DNA from: Flavobacterium noncentrifugens
Lineage (GTDB): Bacteria > Bacteroidota > Bacteroidia > Flavobacteriales > Flavobacteriaceae
Length of the DNA: 64,000 nt
Direction: 5' to 3'
NCBI RefSeq assembly: GCF_900100375.1
Contig: NZ_FNEZ01000001.1
Coordinates: forward strand, 310,001 to 374,000
The position numbers and the translations under genes were made by a program. Under the pieces are notes generated by a model. It did not search any database, had not been told where the DNA came from, and worked only from the letters and a program-made list of their open reading frames with translations. Shown piece after piece: positions 27,369-36,945 of the stretch (position 1 is the stretch's first letter; every line of letters begins with the position of its first letter).

Positions 27369-28291
27369 GGTTTCAGGAAATCAATATTTCGTTGCAGTCC
27401 GCTGAGCTTCGTGCGCTTGACAGCTGAATTTTTGAACACGGCCTGAAACGTTTCTGCCGTGATTTCTTCCCAGTCTTTTTTAGACATGGACAGCAGTTCG
27501 GGATTCGGATTAAACAACGGTTCGCTGTGCGGTTTTGAAAAACGGTTCCATGGGCAAACATCCTGGCAAATATCGCAGCCGAAAGCCCACTCATCAAACT
27601 TTCCTTTCATTTCTGTTGGGATATTTTCCTTGAGTTCGATTGTAAAATAGGATATGCATTTGCTTCCGTCAACGACATAAGGCGCAACGATGGCTTCCGT
27701 TGGACAGGCATCGATACAGGCTGTACAGCTGCCACAATGATCGGTTACGGCGTAGTCATATTCTAGTTCAAGATCAACGATAAGTTCTGCAATAAAGTAA
27801 AAGGAACCGGTGGATTTCGTAAGTAAATTGCTGTTTTTCCCGATCCAGCCGAGCCCGCTTTTTGCAGCCCAGGCTTTGTCTAAAACCGGCGCTGAATCGA
27901 CAAAAGCACGTCCGGAAACTTCCCCGATTTCATTTTGGATCGAGAATAATAATTCTTTTAGTTTTTCCTTGATTACGAAATGATAATCCTGTCCGTAAGC
28001 ATATTTTGAGATTTTGTATGAATCGGGATTTTGTGTTTCCGAAGGATAATAATTCAGCAGTAATGAAATGACGCTTTTAGAATCTTCGACTAATAATGTT
28101 GGGTCAAGGCGTTTGTCGAAATGGTTTTCCATGTAGGCCATTTGCCCGTGGCTGTTCTTTTTGAGCCAGGCTTCGAGTCGCGGCGCGTCAGCTTCGAGAA
28201 ATCCGGCTTTGGAAATGCCGCAGGACAGAAAGCCGAGGCGTTGGGCTTCGGATTTGATGAATTGTGTGTATTTCTGCTTGTTCTCGATCAT
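27365..28291 (-). CDS. queG: Epoxyqueuosine reductase
   Basis: A 308-residue cobalamin- and iron-sulfur-dependent enzyme that performs the last step of queuosine synthesis on tRNA. Two 4Fe-4S motifs are seen: [12 protein letters not shown] and [11 protein letters not shown]. The N-terminal cobalamin-binding part starts with [13 protein letters not shown]. The frame is open for 66 more codons upstream, but those come from a dispersed repeat and have no family similarity, so 28291 is chosen. It overlaps the LacI-family gene stop convergently. Confidence 0.94.
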   Translation of the reverse strand: MIENKQKYTQFIKSEAQRLGFLSCGISKAGFLEADAPRLEAWLKKNSHGQMAYMENHFDKRLDPTLLVEDSKSVISLLLNYYPSETQNPDSYKISKYAYGQDYHFVIKEKLKELLFSIQNEIGEVSGRAFVDSAPVLDKAWAAKSGLGWIGKNSNLLTKSTGSFYFIAELIVDLELEYDYAVTDHCGSCTACIDACPTEAIVAPYVVDGSKCISYFTIELKENIPTEMKGKFDEWAFGCDICQDVCPWNRFSKPHSEPLFNPNPELLSMSKKDWEEITAETFQAVFKNSAVKRTKLSGLQRNIDFLKP

Positions 28292-28337
28292 GCTGCCGCA
28301 AAGATACAATTTGGTTCTCATTTCGATGCACTTGTCA

Positions 28338-28439
28338 GCGTTAGGGATGGAAGCGGCATCCTTTTGCGGCGGCGCGCAGCAGAGCCGCAAAAGATACAGC
28401 GGACAGCCCGGCCAACGGCAACGCCCAAAATAAAAACAA
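28338..28439 (-). repeat. Dispersed structured repeat, copy A
   Basis: Read on the minus strand, it begins GGGCGTTGCC, contains GGCTGTCCGCTGTATC and ends GGATGCCGCTTCCATCC...AACGC. The same order occurs on the plus strand at 58742-58822. The middle holds a 10-bp stem (arms 28361-28370 and 28384-28393) with a 13-nt loop. It lies between the P450 stop and the queG start. Confidence 0.85.
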
Positions 28440-28457
28440 TGCTTTTTGCCTTGGGAA

Positions 28458-29804
28458 TTATCGTTTGGAAAAGACAACTTCAGCGCCAACAGGTTTTAAA
28501 GTAATCAGCGGGTTGACCTGAATGTCTGGATTTTGGGTGCTGATCGTGTATTTTTTTACAAGATGCGAAAGCGCCAGACTCATTTCATACATCGCGAAAC
28601 CGGCTCCGATGCACATTCTTGGCCCTGCTCCAAACGGGTAAAAATATTGAAGCGACTGTTTTTTTTGATCGCCTAAAAAGCGTTCGGGGATAAAGGCATT
28701 TGGATTTTCCCAGTATTTCGGGTTTCGGTGCAATTCATAAAAGGACACGCCAATCAAGGTTCCTTTTTTGATGTTGTGGCCCAGCAGTTCATCGTCGGCG
28801 ATATTTTCCCTATCGGTGATCCAGGCCGGTGGATACAGCCTCATGGATTCATTGATGACGGCATTTGTGTAAGGCATTTTCTGGAGCTGTTCGATTGGAT
28901 CATTCGTTTCAGATTCGGTTGCGACCAATTCTGTATGGATTTTTTGTTGCACTTCGGGATGGTTTCCTAAAAGGTGCAACGTAAAAGTTAGCGCATTTGC
29001 TGTGGTTTCATGCCCTGCAATGAATAGGATTTTGATCTCGTCGATGAGTTGCTGCATGGACATAGATTCACCGGTATCTTCATACCGGGTTTCGAGCAAC
29101 ATGTCGAGCAGGTCATTTTGTTTGGTATTCGATTGGATGCGCTGCTCGACGATTTCCAGGATGATCGCGTCGCTTTCCAATGCCATTTTTTGATGTTTTT
29201 TGACTTGTCCGCTCCATTTAAACCACAGTGCTTTATAAGGCACGCGGATTTCCTTGATCAGGAATTCCTGGACTTCGCTGATGACTTGTTTTAGCCGGTT
29301 CATTTTTTCTTCGGTAGCCGAAAGGTGAAATAACGATTTTGCGACTACATTGAATGCCAGTCGGTTCATGACCGGAAATAAAGCAATCGTTTGGTCTTCC
29401 GGAAGGTTTTTTAATTCGGCAACAATCGTTTGCTGCATATTCTGAACGAGCTGGTTCATTTGCTGTTTGTGGAAAGCAGGCTGGATCAGTCGGCGTTGCC
29501 TGAGCCAAAAATCACCATTGACGGTCAGCAAGCCGTGGCCCAAATATTTAGAGATGAACTTGGTTTGCAGTTCCGACTTCTGGTAATTTTTTTGATGTTT
29601 TTGAAGCAAGTGTTGTGCAACTTCATTGTCCCTCGAAAGAATGACGTGTTTTGTTTTGCCTATCTTCAGTGAAAACGTATCTCCAAATGCGTCAAAATAT
29701 TTTCTATGGAATGGGATCGGATTTTTGCGGATGCTTTCTGCGTTTAACAAAAAACGAACTATCGAAAGTTGTTTTGGATAATTGTAGTCCGTTTTTTGTG
29801 GCAT
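28458..29804 (-). CDS. Cytochrome P450
   Basis: A 448-residue P450 with the I-helix oxygen-activation motif AGHETTAN, the K-helix ESMRLYPP (ExxR) and the heme-cysteine loop [14 protein letters not shown] near residue 395. There is no N-terminal membrane anchor, so it is soluble. Its sequence type suggests a CYP4-like fatty-acid hydroxylase, but the substrate cannot be told from sequence. No ferredoxin or ferredoxin reductase gene is adjacent, so electron partners must come from elsewhere. It lies 10 bp downstream of ruvB on the same strand. Confidence 0.93.
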   Translation of the reverse strand: MPQKTDYNYPKQLSIVRFLLNAESIRKNPIPFHRKYFDAFGDTFSLKIGKTKHVILSRDNEVAQHLLQKHQKNYQKSELQTKFISKYLGHGLLTVNGDFWLRQRRLIQPAFHKQQMNQLVQNMQQTIVAELKNLPEDQTIALFPVMNRLAFNVVAKSLFHLSATEEKMNRLKQVISEVQEFLIKEIRVPYKALWFKWSGQVKKHQKMALESDAIILEIVEQRIQSNTKQNDLLDMLLETRYEDTGESMSMQQLIDEIKILFIAGHETTANALTFTLHLLGNHPEVQQKIHTELVATESETNDPIEQLQKMPYTNAVINESMRLYPPAWITDRENIADDELLGHNIKKGTLIGVSFYELHRNPKYWENPNAFIPERFLGDQKKQSLQYFYPFGAGPRMCIGAGFAMYEMSLALSHLVKKYTISTQNPDIQVNPLITLKPVGAEVVFSKR

Positions 29805-29814
29805 AATTGCTTGT

Positions 29815-30837
29815 TTAAAAAAGTCCGCCCTGGATGTTGGTTTTGATTTTGCCTAAATGTTTGTATGCTTTTTCAGTCACTTCACGGCCACGAGGTGTTC
29901 TCATGATAAAGCCTTCCTGGATTAAAAATGGTTCATAAACTTCTTCGATGGTTTCGCTGCTTTCGGATACAGCTGTGGCCAATGTAGATAAGCCGACTGG
30001 GCCGCCTTTGAATTTGTCGATGATGACGGTGAGGATTTTGTTGTCCATTTCGTCGAGTCCGTGCGCATCAACGTTTAATGCTTTGAGCGAATATTTGGCG
30101 ATTTCGATGTCGATTTTTCCGTTGCCTTTGATTTGGGCGAAATCGCGAACGCGGCGCAATAAGGCATTTGCGATACGCGGTGTGCCACGGCTTCTTCCGG
30201 CAATTTCGATTGCGGCTTCCATCGTAATGGGCATTTTGATGATTGCGGAACTTCGTTGGACGATGGTTGTTAGCAGTTCAGTATTGTAATATTGCAATCT
30301 CGATGAAATTCCGAAACGCGCGCGCATAGGGGCGGTTAATAATCCTGAACGTGTTGTGGCACCGACTAATGTAAACGGGTTTAAATTGATCTGGACGGTT
30401 CTTGCATTTGGCCCTGATTCGATCATAATGTCGATCTTGAAATCTTCCATCGCCGAGTATAAATATTCTTCCACGATCGGGCTTAAACGGTGAATTTCAT
30501 CAATGAAAAGCACGTCGCGTTCTTCGAGGTTTGTGAGCAATCCGGCAAGATCTCCGGGTTTGTCCAATACCGGCCCGGAGGTGATTTTGATCCCAACACC
30601 GAGCTCGTTCGCCAGAATGTTTGCAAGCGTTGTTTTTCCTAATCCCGGCGGCCCGTGAAAAAGCGCATGATCGAGTGCTTCATTACGCATATTGGCTGCT
30701 TCTACGAACACTTTGAGGTTTTCGAGAATTTGGTCCTGGCCGGCGAAATCATCAAAAGACAGCGGCCTGAGTTTTTTCTCGAGGTCGAGTTCTTCTGAAT
30801 TGTAGTGGTTGTTCGTTGGATCTAAATTTTCATTCAT
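29815..30837 (-). CDS. ruvB: Holliday junction helicase RuvB
   Basis: A 340-residue AAA+ motor with Walker A GPPGLGKT (residues 62-69), Walker B LFIDEIHR, sensor and arginine-finger regions ([18 protein letters not shown]) and a C-terminal winged-helix domain ([17 protein letters not shown]). It drives branch migration with RuvA, encoded at 17.2 kb. Length and domain order are normal. It is followed by the P450 gene and preceded by acetyltransferase-like genes on the same strand. Confidence 0.97.
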   Translation of the reverse strand: MNENLDPTNNHYNSEELDLEKKLRPLSFDDFAGQDQILENLKVFVEAANMRNEALDHALFHGPPGLGKTTLANILANELGVGIKITSGPVLDKPGDLAGLLTNLEERDVLFIDEIHRLSPIVEEYLYSAMEDFKIDIMIESGPNARTVQINLNPFTLVGATTRSGLLTAPMRARFGISSRLQYYNTELLTTIVQRSSAIIKMPITMEAAIEIAGRSRGTPRIANALLRRVRDFAQIKGNGKIDIEIAKYSLKALNVDAHGLDEMDNKILTVIIDKFKGGPVGLSTLATAVSESSETIEEVYEPFLIQEGFIMRTPRGREVTEKAYKHLGKIKTNIQGGLF

Positions 30838-30874
30838 GGGGCAAAGATAGCCAAATTGATGGTTTGGGTGTGAA

Positions 30875-31180
30875 TTACATTTGGTAGCCTTCGGATAAAA
30901 GCGAATGCCATTCGGCGTGGTTGTCGATATAATGCGCGACGAAAGAACACAATGGCATGACGGTTAAATTTTGCGTTTTGATGTGTTGTAATGTTTGACG
31001 AACGAGTTCTGAAGCGATGCCGTGGCCTTCAAATTCGGAAGGCACTTCTGTATGTGTCAGGTAAATTTTCATTCCTTCAATGGCATATTCGATTAGTGCA
31101 GTTTTTCCGTTGATGTCGAATTCGAATTGATTTTCGGCTTCGTTGATTTCGAGTTTACAATCTTTGATGTTGATTTCCAT
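30875..31180 (-). CDS. GNAT-like N-acetyltransferase, YjdJ type, copy 2
   Basis: A 101-residue minimal GNAT-fold protein with an acetyl-CoA-binding segment [15 protein letters not shown] and the C-terminal [16 protein letters not shown] typical of the YjdJ/YidJ-like small acetyltransferases. It is a tandem paralogue of the next gene upstream; the shared pattern is easy to see (LTHTEVP, PLC.FVA.Y, EW.SLL). Its start overlaps the stop of that gene as TAATG. Substrate unknown. Confidence 0.85.
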   Translation of the reverse strand: MEINIKDCKLEINEAENQFEFDINGKTALIEYAIEGMKIYLTHTEVPSEFEGHGIASELVRQTLQHIKTQNLTVMPLCSFVAHYIDNHAEWHSLLSEGYQM

Positions 31181-31476
31181 TAGCCGATGTTATAACCTTT
31201 TGCAAGGAGTGATTTCCATTCGGGATGGCGTTTGAGATAAGCGGCGACGAACGGGCACAAGGGTGCTAAAGTATAATTGTGGTCTTTGATGTAATGGAGC
31301 GTTTTTTCTACAATGTTCTTTCCAACGCCTTTGCCTTCGAGTGATTTAGGCACTTCCGTATGCGTAAGGAACATAATATTTTCATTATTTAAAATATATT
31401 CGACAAAAGCAATGTGGCCATCGACGTGCAGTTCAAATCTCTTTTTGTCTTCGTTAAGGATGAGTTCGTTTTCCAT
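31180..31476 (-). CDS. GNAT-like N-acetyltransferase, YjdJ type, copy 1
   Basis: A 98-residue small GNAT-fold protein with LEGKGVGKNIVEKTL as the cofactor loop and APLCPFVAAYLKRHPEW near the end. The start at 31476 (MENELIL) is chosen because it follows the stop of the yjdI-like gene by one base (TAAaATG); an in-frame ATG at 31494 would overlap that gene. The yjdI-yjdJ pairing is also found in E. coli, which supports both assignments. Confidence 0.87.
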   Translation of the reverse strand: MENELILNEDKKRFELHVDGHIAFVEYILNNENIMFLTHTEVPKSLEGKGVGKNIVEKTLHYIKDHNYTLAPLCPFVAAYLKRHPEWKSLLAKGYNIG

Positions 31477-31477
31477 T

Positions 31478-31702
31478 TTATTGTTTTTGAGCATTTATAT
31501 AAGTTGTAAGTGCGCCTGATGGGCATTTAAAAACCTGATCGATGATGTTTTGTGTGGATGCGGCTTCAGGCTTGATCCACGGTTTATCTTTGGGCTGGAA
31601 TACTTTGGGCAATCCTCGGGCACAGTTAGCTGCGTGAATGCACAATTGCGGTTTCCATACGATGGTGACTTCGCCATTGGTATATTCTTTTATGGTTTCA
31701 AT
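31478..31702 (-). CDS. YjdI-like (4Fe-4S) mono-cluster protein with non-standard start
   Basis: About 74 residues in a frame with no ATG, GTG, TTG or CTG before the conserved region. The frame opens after a stop at 31715-31717 and reads ATT-GAA-ACC at 31702, giving xETIKEYTNGEVTIVWKP, then CIHAANC, LPKVFQPKDKPWI and FKCPSGALT. These match small 4Fe-4S proteins of the YjdI type, with three of the expected cysteines visible. It sits directly before a YjdJ-like gene. Either ATT is used as start, or the start codon has mutated or been misread. A different frame in the same place is open but has no family similarity. Confidence 0.7.
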   Translation of the reverse strand: METIKEYTNGEVTIVWKPQLCIHAANCARGLPKVFQPKDKPWIKPEAASTQNIIDQVFKCPSGALTTYINAQKQ

Positions 31703-31754
31703 GATTGAATATTTTTAAGGATGACTTTATAAAAGTATGCATTTATCATCCAAT

Positions 31755-31782
31755 AAAAAAGCCCTCCGAAGTGGAAGGCTTT
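31755..31782 (-). terminator. Terminator of the act-cta operon
   Basis: A 10-bp stem with one mismatch (31758-31767 and 31773-31782) just after the subunit I stop, with six U in the minus direction. Confidence 0.88.
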
Positions 31783-31795
31783 ATATATTTGAAAT

Positions 31796-33610
31796 TTAGT
31801 GGTGCAATTGTTCTTCACCTTCTTTCATCGGGATGTGCTGAGGAACGAAATCTTCGTCATGTCCCGGTTTGCTGTAATCGTACGGCCATCTGTGTACTTC
31901 CGGGATTTCTCCAGGCCAGTTTCCGTGGATGTGTTCGATTGGTGCAGTCCATTCCAAAGTATTGGATTTCCATGGATTTTGAACGGTGCGTTTTCCGTAG
32001 AAAATACTGCTGAAGAAGTTATAAAGGAATACCAATTGGAACGCACCACCAATTAAGGCGAAAGTCGTAATCAGTACGTTTACATTCTGCAAATCGTCGA
32101 ATAATGGGAAGTTGGTGTTTGTGTAGTAACGTCTTGGCAAACCGGCCAATCCGATAAAGTGCATCGGGAAGAAAACACCATAAGCACAAACTGCCGTTAC
32201 CCAGAAGTGTACGTATCCTAAGTTTTTGTTTAACATTCTTCCGAACATTTTCGGGAACCAGTGGTAGATTCCGGCAAACATTCCGTAAAGGGCAGAAATA
32301 CCCATTACGAGGTGAAAGTGTGCCACTACAAAATACGTATCGTGAACGTTAATATCAAGTGTACTGTCTCCAAGAATAATCCCTGTTAAACCACCTGTGA
32401 TGAATGTTGATACCAATCCGATAGAAAATAACATCGCAGGATTTAACTGCAGGTTTCCTTTCCATAAAGTTGTGATGTAGTTGAACGCTTTTACTGCCGA
32501 TGGGATCGCAATCAATAAAGTCGTGAATGTAAATACCGATCCAAGGAATGGATTCATTCCCGAAAGGAACATGTGGTGGCCCCAAACAATCGTAGATAGG
32601 AATGCAATCGCCAGGATCGACATGATCATCGCACGGTATCCGAAGATTGGCTTGCGGGAGTTTGTTGCGATTACTTCAGATGTGATTCCCAAAGCAGGCA
32701 ACAATACAATGTAAACCTCTGGGTGTCCTAAGAACCAGAACAAGTGTTCGAACAATACCGGTGAACCACCTTGGTAATGCAATACTTCTCCGGCGATGTA
32801 AATATCAGAAAGGAAGAATGACGTTCCGAAACTTCTGTCCATGATCAGCAACAAAGCTGCTGATAACAAAACCGGGAACGAAACGATACCGATAATGGCT
32901 GTCACGAAAAATGCCCAGATGGTAAGTGGCAATCTCGTCATAGACATTCCTTTTGTTCTCAAGTTGATGACCGTTACAACGTAATTCAAAGATCCCATTA
33001 AAGAAGATGCAATGAAAATCGCCATAGAAACCAACCACAAGGTCATACCAGTTCCTGAACCTCCAATGGCTTGCGGCAAGGCGCTCAATGGCGGATAAAT
33101 CGTCCAGCCTGCAGATGCCGGGCCAGCTTCAACGAATAATGAAGAAACCATGATTACACTTGAAAGAAAAAACAACCAATATGAAATCATATTCATGAAT
33201 CCTGAAGCCATATCGCGCGCTCCAATCTGAAGCGGAATCAATAAATTACTGAACGTTCCGCTCAAACCTGCTGTCAGTACGAAGAAAACCATGATGGTTC
33301 CGTGAATCGTTACCAAAGCGAGGTAAATATCATTGGTCATCACACCGTTTGGTGCAAATTTATCTCCCAATAAGAAATTAAAAATCTTAAAAGATTCTTC
33401 AGGCCATGCCAACTGCATTCTGAAAAGCATCGACATTCCGACACCGATAACGCCCATGATAATACCTGTGATCAAGTATTGCTTGGCAATCATCTTGTGA
33501 TCGATACTGAATATATATTTAGTTATAAAAGTATCTTTATGATGGTGTTCGTGGTCGTGATCGTGTGAATGGTCGTGATCGTGTCCGTGATCGTGAGCTA
33601 CTGCTGACAT
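31796..33610 (-). CDS. ctaD: Cytochrome c oxidase subunit I, aa3 type
   Basis: A 604-residue heme-copper oxidase core with 12 or more membrane helices. Heme and CuB histidine regions are seen in HGTIMVFF, WFLGHPEVYIVLLP, WGHHMFLSG and VAHFHLVMG. The N-terminus has an unusual run of His and Asp (residues 7-23) that is not part of the catalytic core. It is the last gene of the actABCDEF-ctaC-ctaD operon and is followed by a terminator. It reduces oxygen to water and pumps protons in the inner membrane, probably in a supercomplex with complex III encoded upstream. Confidence 0.96.
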   Translation of the reverse strand: MSAVAHDHGHDHDHSHDHDHEHHHKDTFITKYIFSIDHKMIAKQYLITGIIMGVIGVGMSMLFRMQLAWPEESFKIFNFLLGDKFAPNGVMTNDIYLALVTIHGTIMVFFVLTAGLSGTFSNLLIPLQIGARDMASGFMNMISYWLFFLSSVIMVSSLFVEAGPASAGWTIYPPLSALPQAIGGSGTGMTLWLVSMAIFIASSLMGSLNYVVTVINLRTKGMSMTRLPLTIWAFFVTAIIGIVSFPVLLSAALLLIMDRSFGTSFFLSDIYIAGEVLHYQGGSPVLFEHLFWFLGHPEVYIVLLPALGITSEVIATNSRKPIFGYRAMIMSILAIAFLSTIVWGHHMFLSGMNPFLGSVFTFTTLLIAIPSAVKAFNYITTLWKGNLQLNPAMLFSIGLVSTFITGGLTGIILGDSTLDINVHDTYFVVAHFHLVMGISALYGMFAGIYHWFPKMFGRMLNKNLGYVHFWVTAVCAYGVFFPMHFIGLAGLPRRYYTNTNFPLFDDLQNVNVLITTFALIGGAFQLVFLYNFFSSIFYGKRTVQNPWKSNTLEWTAPIEHIHGNWPGEIPEVHRWPYDYSKPGHDEDFVPQHIPMKEGEEQLHH

Positions 33611-33637
33611 ATTGTTTACTTTAAATTTTCTTAATTT

Positions 33638-34846
33638 TTATTTTACCGCTACTGCTTTTGTTGGTGCAGGTTTTGCTGCCGCCGGAGCTGAAACTTTTGC
33701 AGTTTTTGCCGTATCCATCGGTTTTGCAGCAGTATCTTTAGAAGCTGGCGCGCCTTCAGCCGGAGCCGGAGCTGCATTTGCCGTTTTGACTTCTTCGATC
33801 AATGTTGGTTTTTCAGCCAGCCATTTTTTGAAATCTTCCGGAGTATCAACTACAATTTTCATTTGCATGTTGTAATGCGAAGCACCACAGATCTTGTTAC
33901 AAAGCAATAAATAATCAAAGGTGTAAGGGTCTAATGCGGTTTCACCTTTTGCAACCAATTCGGCACTTTTTTTAGCACGAAGCTCGTTTATTTTCGCCAC
34001 TTTTTCCTGCATGAAATCCATTTCGCGCATTTCGGCAGTGGTATAAATCGGTTCGAAAGCAAATTGGGTCACCATTCCCGGGACACAGTTCATCTGGGCG
34101 CGAAAGTGCGGCATGTAAGCAGAGTGCAATACATCTTGAGAACGCATTTTGAAAAGGATTTTTCTTCCTTTCGGTAAGTGCAGTTCAGAAACTACTTTAT
34201 CATCCTGAGCGTTCGGATCGGCTAAATCAACACCTAAAGTGTTAACACCTTCAATGTATCTTACATTGGCTTTTCCTAAAACATCGTCTTCACCAGAATA
34301 TCTTGCAGTCCATTTGAATTGTTGTGCGTACAATTCGACCACCATCACATCTTCTTCTTTTTCATTGACAAACATGATGTTAGTCCAGGCATACAATCCG
34401 TAAAGGATCAAACCGGCCAAAACAACTGCAGGGATTACGCTCCATACAAACTCCAATTTATCATTATCTGCAAAATACAATGCTTTCTGGTCTTTTTTAC
34501 CTCTGTATTTGAATGCAAAATAGTGCAACAAAACCTGTGTAATGGCCTGAACGGTGAAGATCAGCACCCAGGTAATATTCATCAAATTGTCCACTTGCGC
34601 ACCGTGAGCCGAAGCCGGTGTTCCAAGAATCAAATGGCTCCATTTAAACAAACCGAAGATGGTGAATACATAAATGAAGGTCAAAAAGCCAAACATCAAA
34701 TATCCCTGAACATAATTATCATTATCATTAGCCACTTGTGAATTATCCGCATTGGCGCCCACCTGAGTCAGATCAAAAATCTTCGTCAATTGCCACAATG
34801 CAACGGATAATAAAACTAAAACTATAATTACCAACAAACTTGTCAT
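33638..34846 (-). CDS. ctaC: Cytochrome c oxidase subunit II
   Basis: A 402-residue CuA subunit. The CuA ligands lie in CNKICGASHYNM (CxxxCxxxHxxM) near residue 320, with the earlier conserved AQMNCVPGM segment. An extra N-terminal membrane helix (residues 2-20) precedes the usual two-helix hairpin (about 90-155). The last 45 residues are a low-complexity Ala/Pro/Lys tail without a CxxCH motif, so this is not a caa3 fusion. The electron donor must then be a separate cytochrome or the complex III cytochrome domains. It lies between actF and ctaD. Confidence 0.94.
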   Translation of the reverse strand: MTSLLVIIVLVLLSVALWQLTKIFDLTQVGANADNSQVANDNDNYVQGYLMFGFLTFIYVFTIFGLFKWSHLILGTPASAHGAQVDNLMNITWVLIFTVQAITQVLLHYFAFKYRGKKDQKALYFADNDKLEFVWSVIPAVVLAGLILYGLYAWTNIMFVNEKEEDVMVVELYAQQFKWTARYSGEDDVLGKANVRYIEGVNTLGVDLADPNAQDDKVVSELHLPKGRKILFKMRSQDVLHSAYMPHFRAQMNCVPGMVTQFAFEPIYTTAEMREMDFMQEKVAKINELRAKKSAELVAKGETALDPYTFDYLLLCNKICGASHYNMQMKIVVDTPEDFKKWLAEKPTLIEEVKTANAAPAPAEGAPASKDTAAKPMDTAKTAKVSAPAAAKPAPTKAVAVK

Positions 34847-34864
34847 CTGTTTTTACTTTAAATA

Positions 34865-36361
34865 TTAATAATGAAAATGTTTACTTTCTTCGATGAAAGG
34901 ATTTCTTTTTGGCAACAACGGCACTTTGGTCAATGCTGTGAATACGACTAAGATAAACAATCCAAGGAAAAACAATACAGAACTGATTTCAGAAATTCCG
35001 ATGAACCATTGGTCGCCTACAGATGACGGCATGATCATGTTGAAGAAATCAATATAGTGTCCGAATAAAATTACCGTTCCGGCCATTACCAATACCCAGG
35101 TGATTCTTTTGAAATCGGTATTGACAAGGATTAAGATCGGGAACACGAAGTTCATGACAACAGCTCCGAAGAACGGAAGGTTGTAGTGTTCGATTCGAGT
35201 AATGAAATAGGTTACTTCTTCAGGAATGTTTGCATACCAGATCAACATGAATTGCGAGAACCATAAGTATGTCCAGAAGACGCTGAAACCGAACATGAAT
35301 TTCGCTAAATCGTGAATGTGGCTTGTATTGACGTGCTCTAAATATCCTTTTGATTTCAAATATAAAGTTACCAGACAGATTGTAGTCACTGCGCTTACGA
35401 AGAAGCTCATGAATACGTACCATCCGAACAACGTACTGAACCAGTGTGGGTCGATTGACATGATCCAGTCCCATGACATAATTGACTCGGTTACGATAAA
35501 GAATACTAAAAATACCGCTGATAATTTGAAGTTCTTTTTGTAATACAGATCGTCATTTGCTTCGTCTTGTGCCAAACAGTTTTTTCTTGAATAATAACGG
35601 TATAAGTTCCATCCGATAAGGAAAACCGCAGCACGGATGATCCAGAATGGGAAATTCAAATAGCCTGATTTATTTCTGATCAATTCGTCTTCAGCAACGA
35701 CTTTCGGATCCAACCAAATGAACAAATGGTTAAAGTGAAGTCCGCAAAGAATTAAGAAGATAAAAAAGATTACCGAACCCACAGGCAAATAAGCTGTAAT
35801 TCCTTGCATCACGCGGAACAATACTGGTGACCAACCTGCCTGAGCCACCTGTTGGATGGCATAAAAAGCCAATACGCCAAGTGAAATAAACATGAAGAAA
35901 ATACAAGCTACGTATAAAGCAGCCCATGGTTTGTTTTGCAACTGGTGCAATACATGCTCCAAGTGTGCCTGATGTTCTGCGTGCTCATCATGAACTTCCG
36001 CTTTGTGCGCTTTGTGAGCAACTGCCGGCGCTTCGTGGCTTTCTGCAGCTGGTGCAACCGCAACTGAAAGCGTATCAACATGCATGGTATCCAGGTCTTT
36101 TTCTTTTGCGTTTACAGCAACTGCAGCTGGTGTCGCTTCGTGCGTAGCTTTAGCTGGTGCCGCTTCGGCTTCGTGCGCAGGCGCTGCTTCATGTCCTTCT
36201 GCCGCAGCTGCATGGTGTTCCCCGTGTGCGCTGGCTGCAAGGATTTTTTCAACTTCCTGAATATCTTTTGGTGCAGTTAAAAAACCATATCCGATCCCAA
36301 GGATACCGACGATCATCAGGATAAAGGAGAATGTTTTTAATTTACTTGAAAATGTGTACAT
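34865..36361 (-). CDS. actF: Alternative complex III subunit ActF
   Basis: A 498-residue membrane protein with about ten helices, homologous in layout to ActC/NrfD-type quinone-binding subunits. Between helix 1 and the rest (residues 45-140) is a long Ala/His/Glu-rich low-complexity segment (HGEHHAAAAEGHE and similar), which is unusual. It takes part in the membrane domain that oxidises menaquinol. It lies 31 bp after actE and before ctaC in the same operon. Confidence 0.88.
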   Translation of the reverse strand: MYTFSSKLKTFSFILMIVGILGIGYGFLTAPKDIQEVEKILAASAHGEHHAAAAEGHEAAPAHEAEAAPAKATHEATPAAVAVNAKEKDLDTMHVDTLSVAVAPAAESHEAPAVAHKAHKAEVHDEHAEHQAHLEHVLHQLQNKPWAALYVACIFFMFISLGVLAFYAIQQVAQAGWSPVLFRVMQGITAYLPVGSVIFFIFLILCGLHFNHLFIWLDPKVVAEDELIRNKSGYLNFPFWIIRAAVFLIGWNLYRYYSRKNCLAQDEANDDLYYKKNFKLSAVFLVFFIVTESIMSWDWIMSIDPHWFSTLFGWYVFMSFFVSAVTTICLVTLYLKSKGYLEHVNTSHIHDLAKFMFGFSVFWTYLWFSQFMLIWYANIPEEVTYFITRIEHYNLPFFGAVVMNFVFPILILVNTDFKRITWVLVMAGTVILFGHYIDFFNMIMPSSVGDQWFIGISEISSVLFFLGLFILVVFTALTKVPLLPKRNPFIEESKHFHY

Positions 36362-36392
36362 AGCTAATTACGATCAGTTTGTTCTACAATTG

Positions 36393-36938
36393 TTATTCTC
36401 CTTTGAGTTTAATGACATAAGCCGCAACCAACCAACGTTCGTGCGAACTCAATTGATTCGCGTGAGAACCCATGGCGTTTAATCCGTAAGTCTCCACGTG
36501 AAAAACACTTCCTTCAGTAATTACCCTGTCTTTATAACTTGGAACGCCAAGGAATTTTTCTTGTTTTACGAGTTTTCCTTTTCCGTCACCGGCAGTTCCG
36601 TGGCAAATCGCACAGTAAATTTCGAAAAGCCCTTTTGCTTTTTCCATATCTGCATCGGATAAAGTTCCGATTGGTGATTTGGAATTGGCTTTAGCGGCAT
36701 CATAACCTGCTGTCGTATTTGGATAATCATAAACTTCGAAACCTCTGTTTATAGATCCAGGTGCAGGAAGTTGTCCTTCTTTACCGTTTTTGAAAGCATT
36801 TGATTCAGAATAAGTTTCATAACTCACCGCTTCATACATATTTGGCATGTACTGGTAGTTCGGCTTCTTGTCGTTGTGACACGAAGAACCCAACACCGTA
36901 ATGGCTGCTAAAAGTGCTATTTTATATACCCTTTTCAT
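36393..36938 (-). CDS. actE: Alternative complex III mono-heme cytochrome ActE
   Basis: A 181-residue lipoprotein: lipobox VLGSSC with Cys20, then a single c-type heme motif CAICH in YCAICHGTAGDGKGKL and a downstream methionine region (LNAMGSHANQLS). It is the mono-heme subunit that receives electrons in complex III, anchored in the membrane and facing the periplasm. The start at 36938 is preferred because an upstream ATG at 36959 overlaps the actD stop and would put seven residues before the lipoprotein signal. Confidence 0.92.
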   Translation of the reverse strand: MKRVYKIALLAAITVLGSSCHNDKKPNYQYMPNMYEAVSYETYSESNAFKNGKEGQLPAPGSINRGFEVYDYPNTTAGYDAAKANSKSPIGTLSDADMEKAKGLFEIYCAICHGTAGDGKGKLVKQEKFLGVPSYKDRVITEGSVFHVETYGLNAMGSHANQLSSHERWLVAAYVIKLKGE

Positions 36939-36945
36939 ATCTGTG

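Noticed and set aside
28292-28489. N-terminal extension of queG by 66 codons
   Set aside because: It translates copy A of the same repeat and runs into the P450 gene; QueG proteins start at MIENKQ-like sequence.
31495-31677. A 60-residue frame beginning MAKSPS in the yjdI region
   Set aside because: It is in another frame of the real gene; only the yjdI frame shows conserved cysteines and a one-base junction to the next gene.
33640-33780. Ala/Pro-rich tail of oxidase subunit II considered as a cytochrome c fusion
   Set aside because: No CxxCH motif is present after the CuA site, so it is not a caa3-type fusion.
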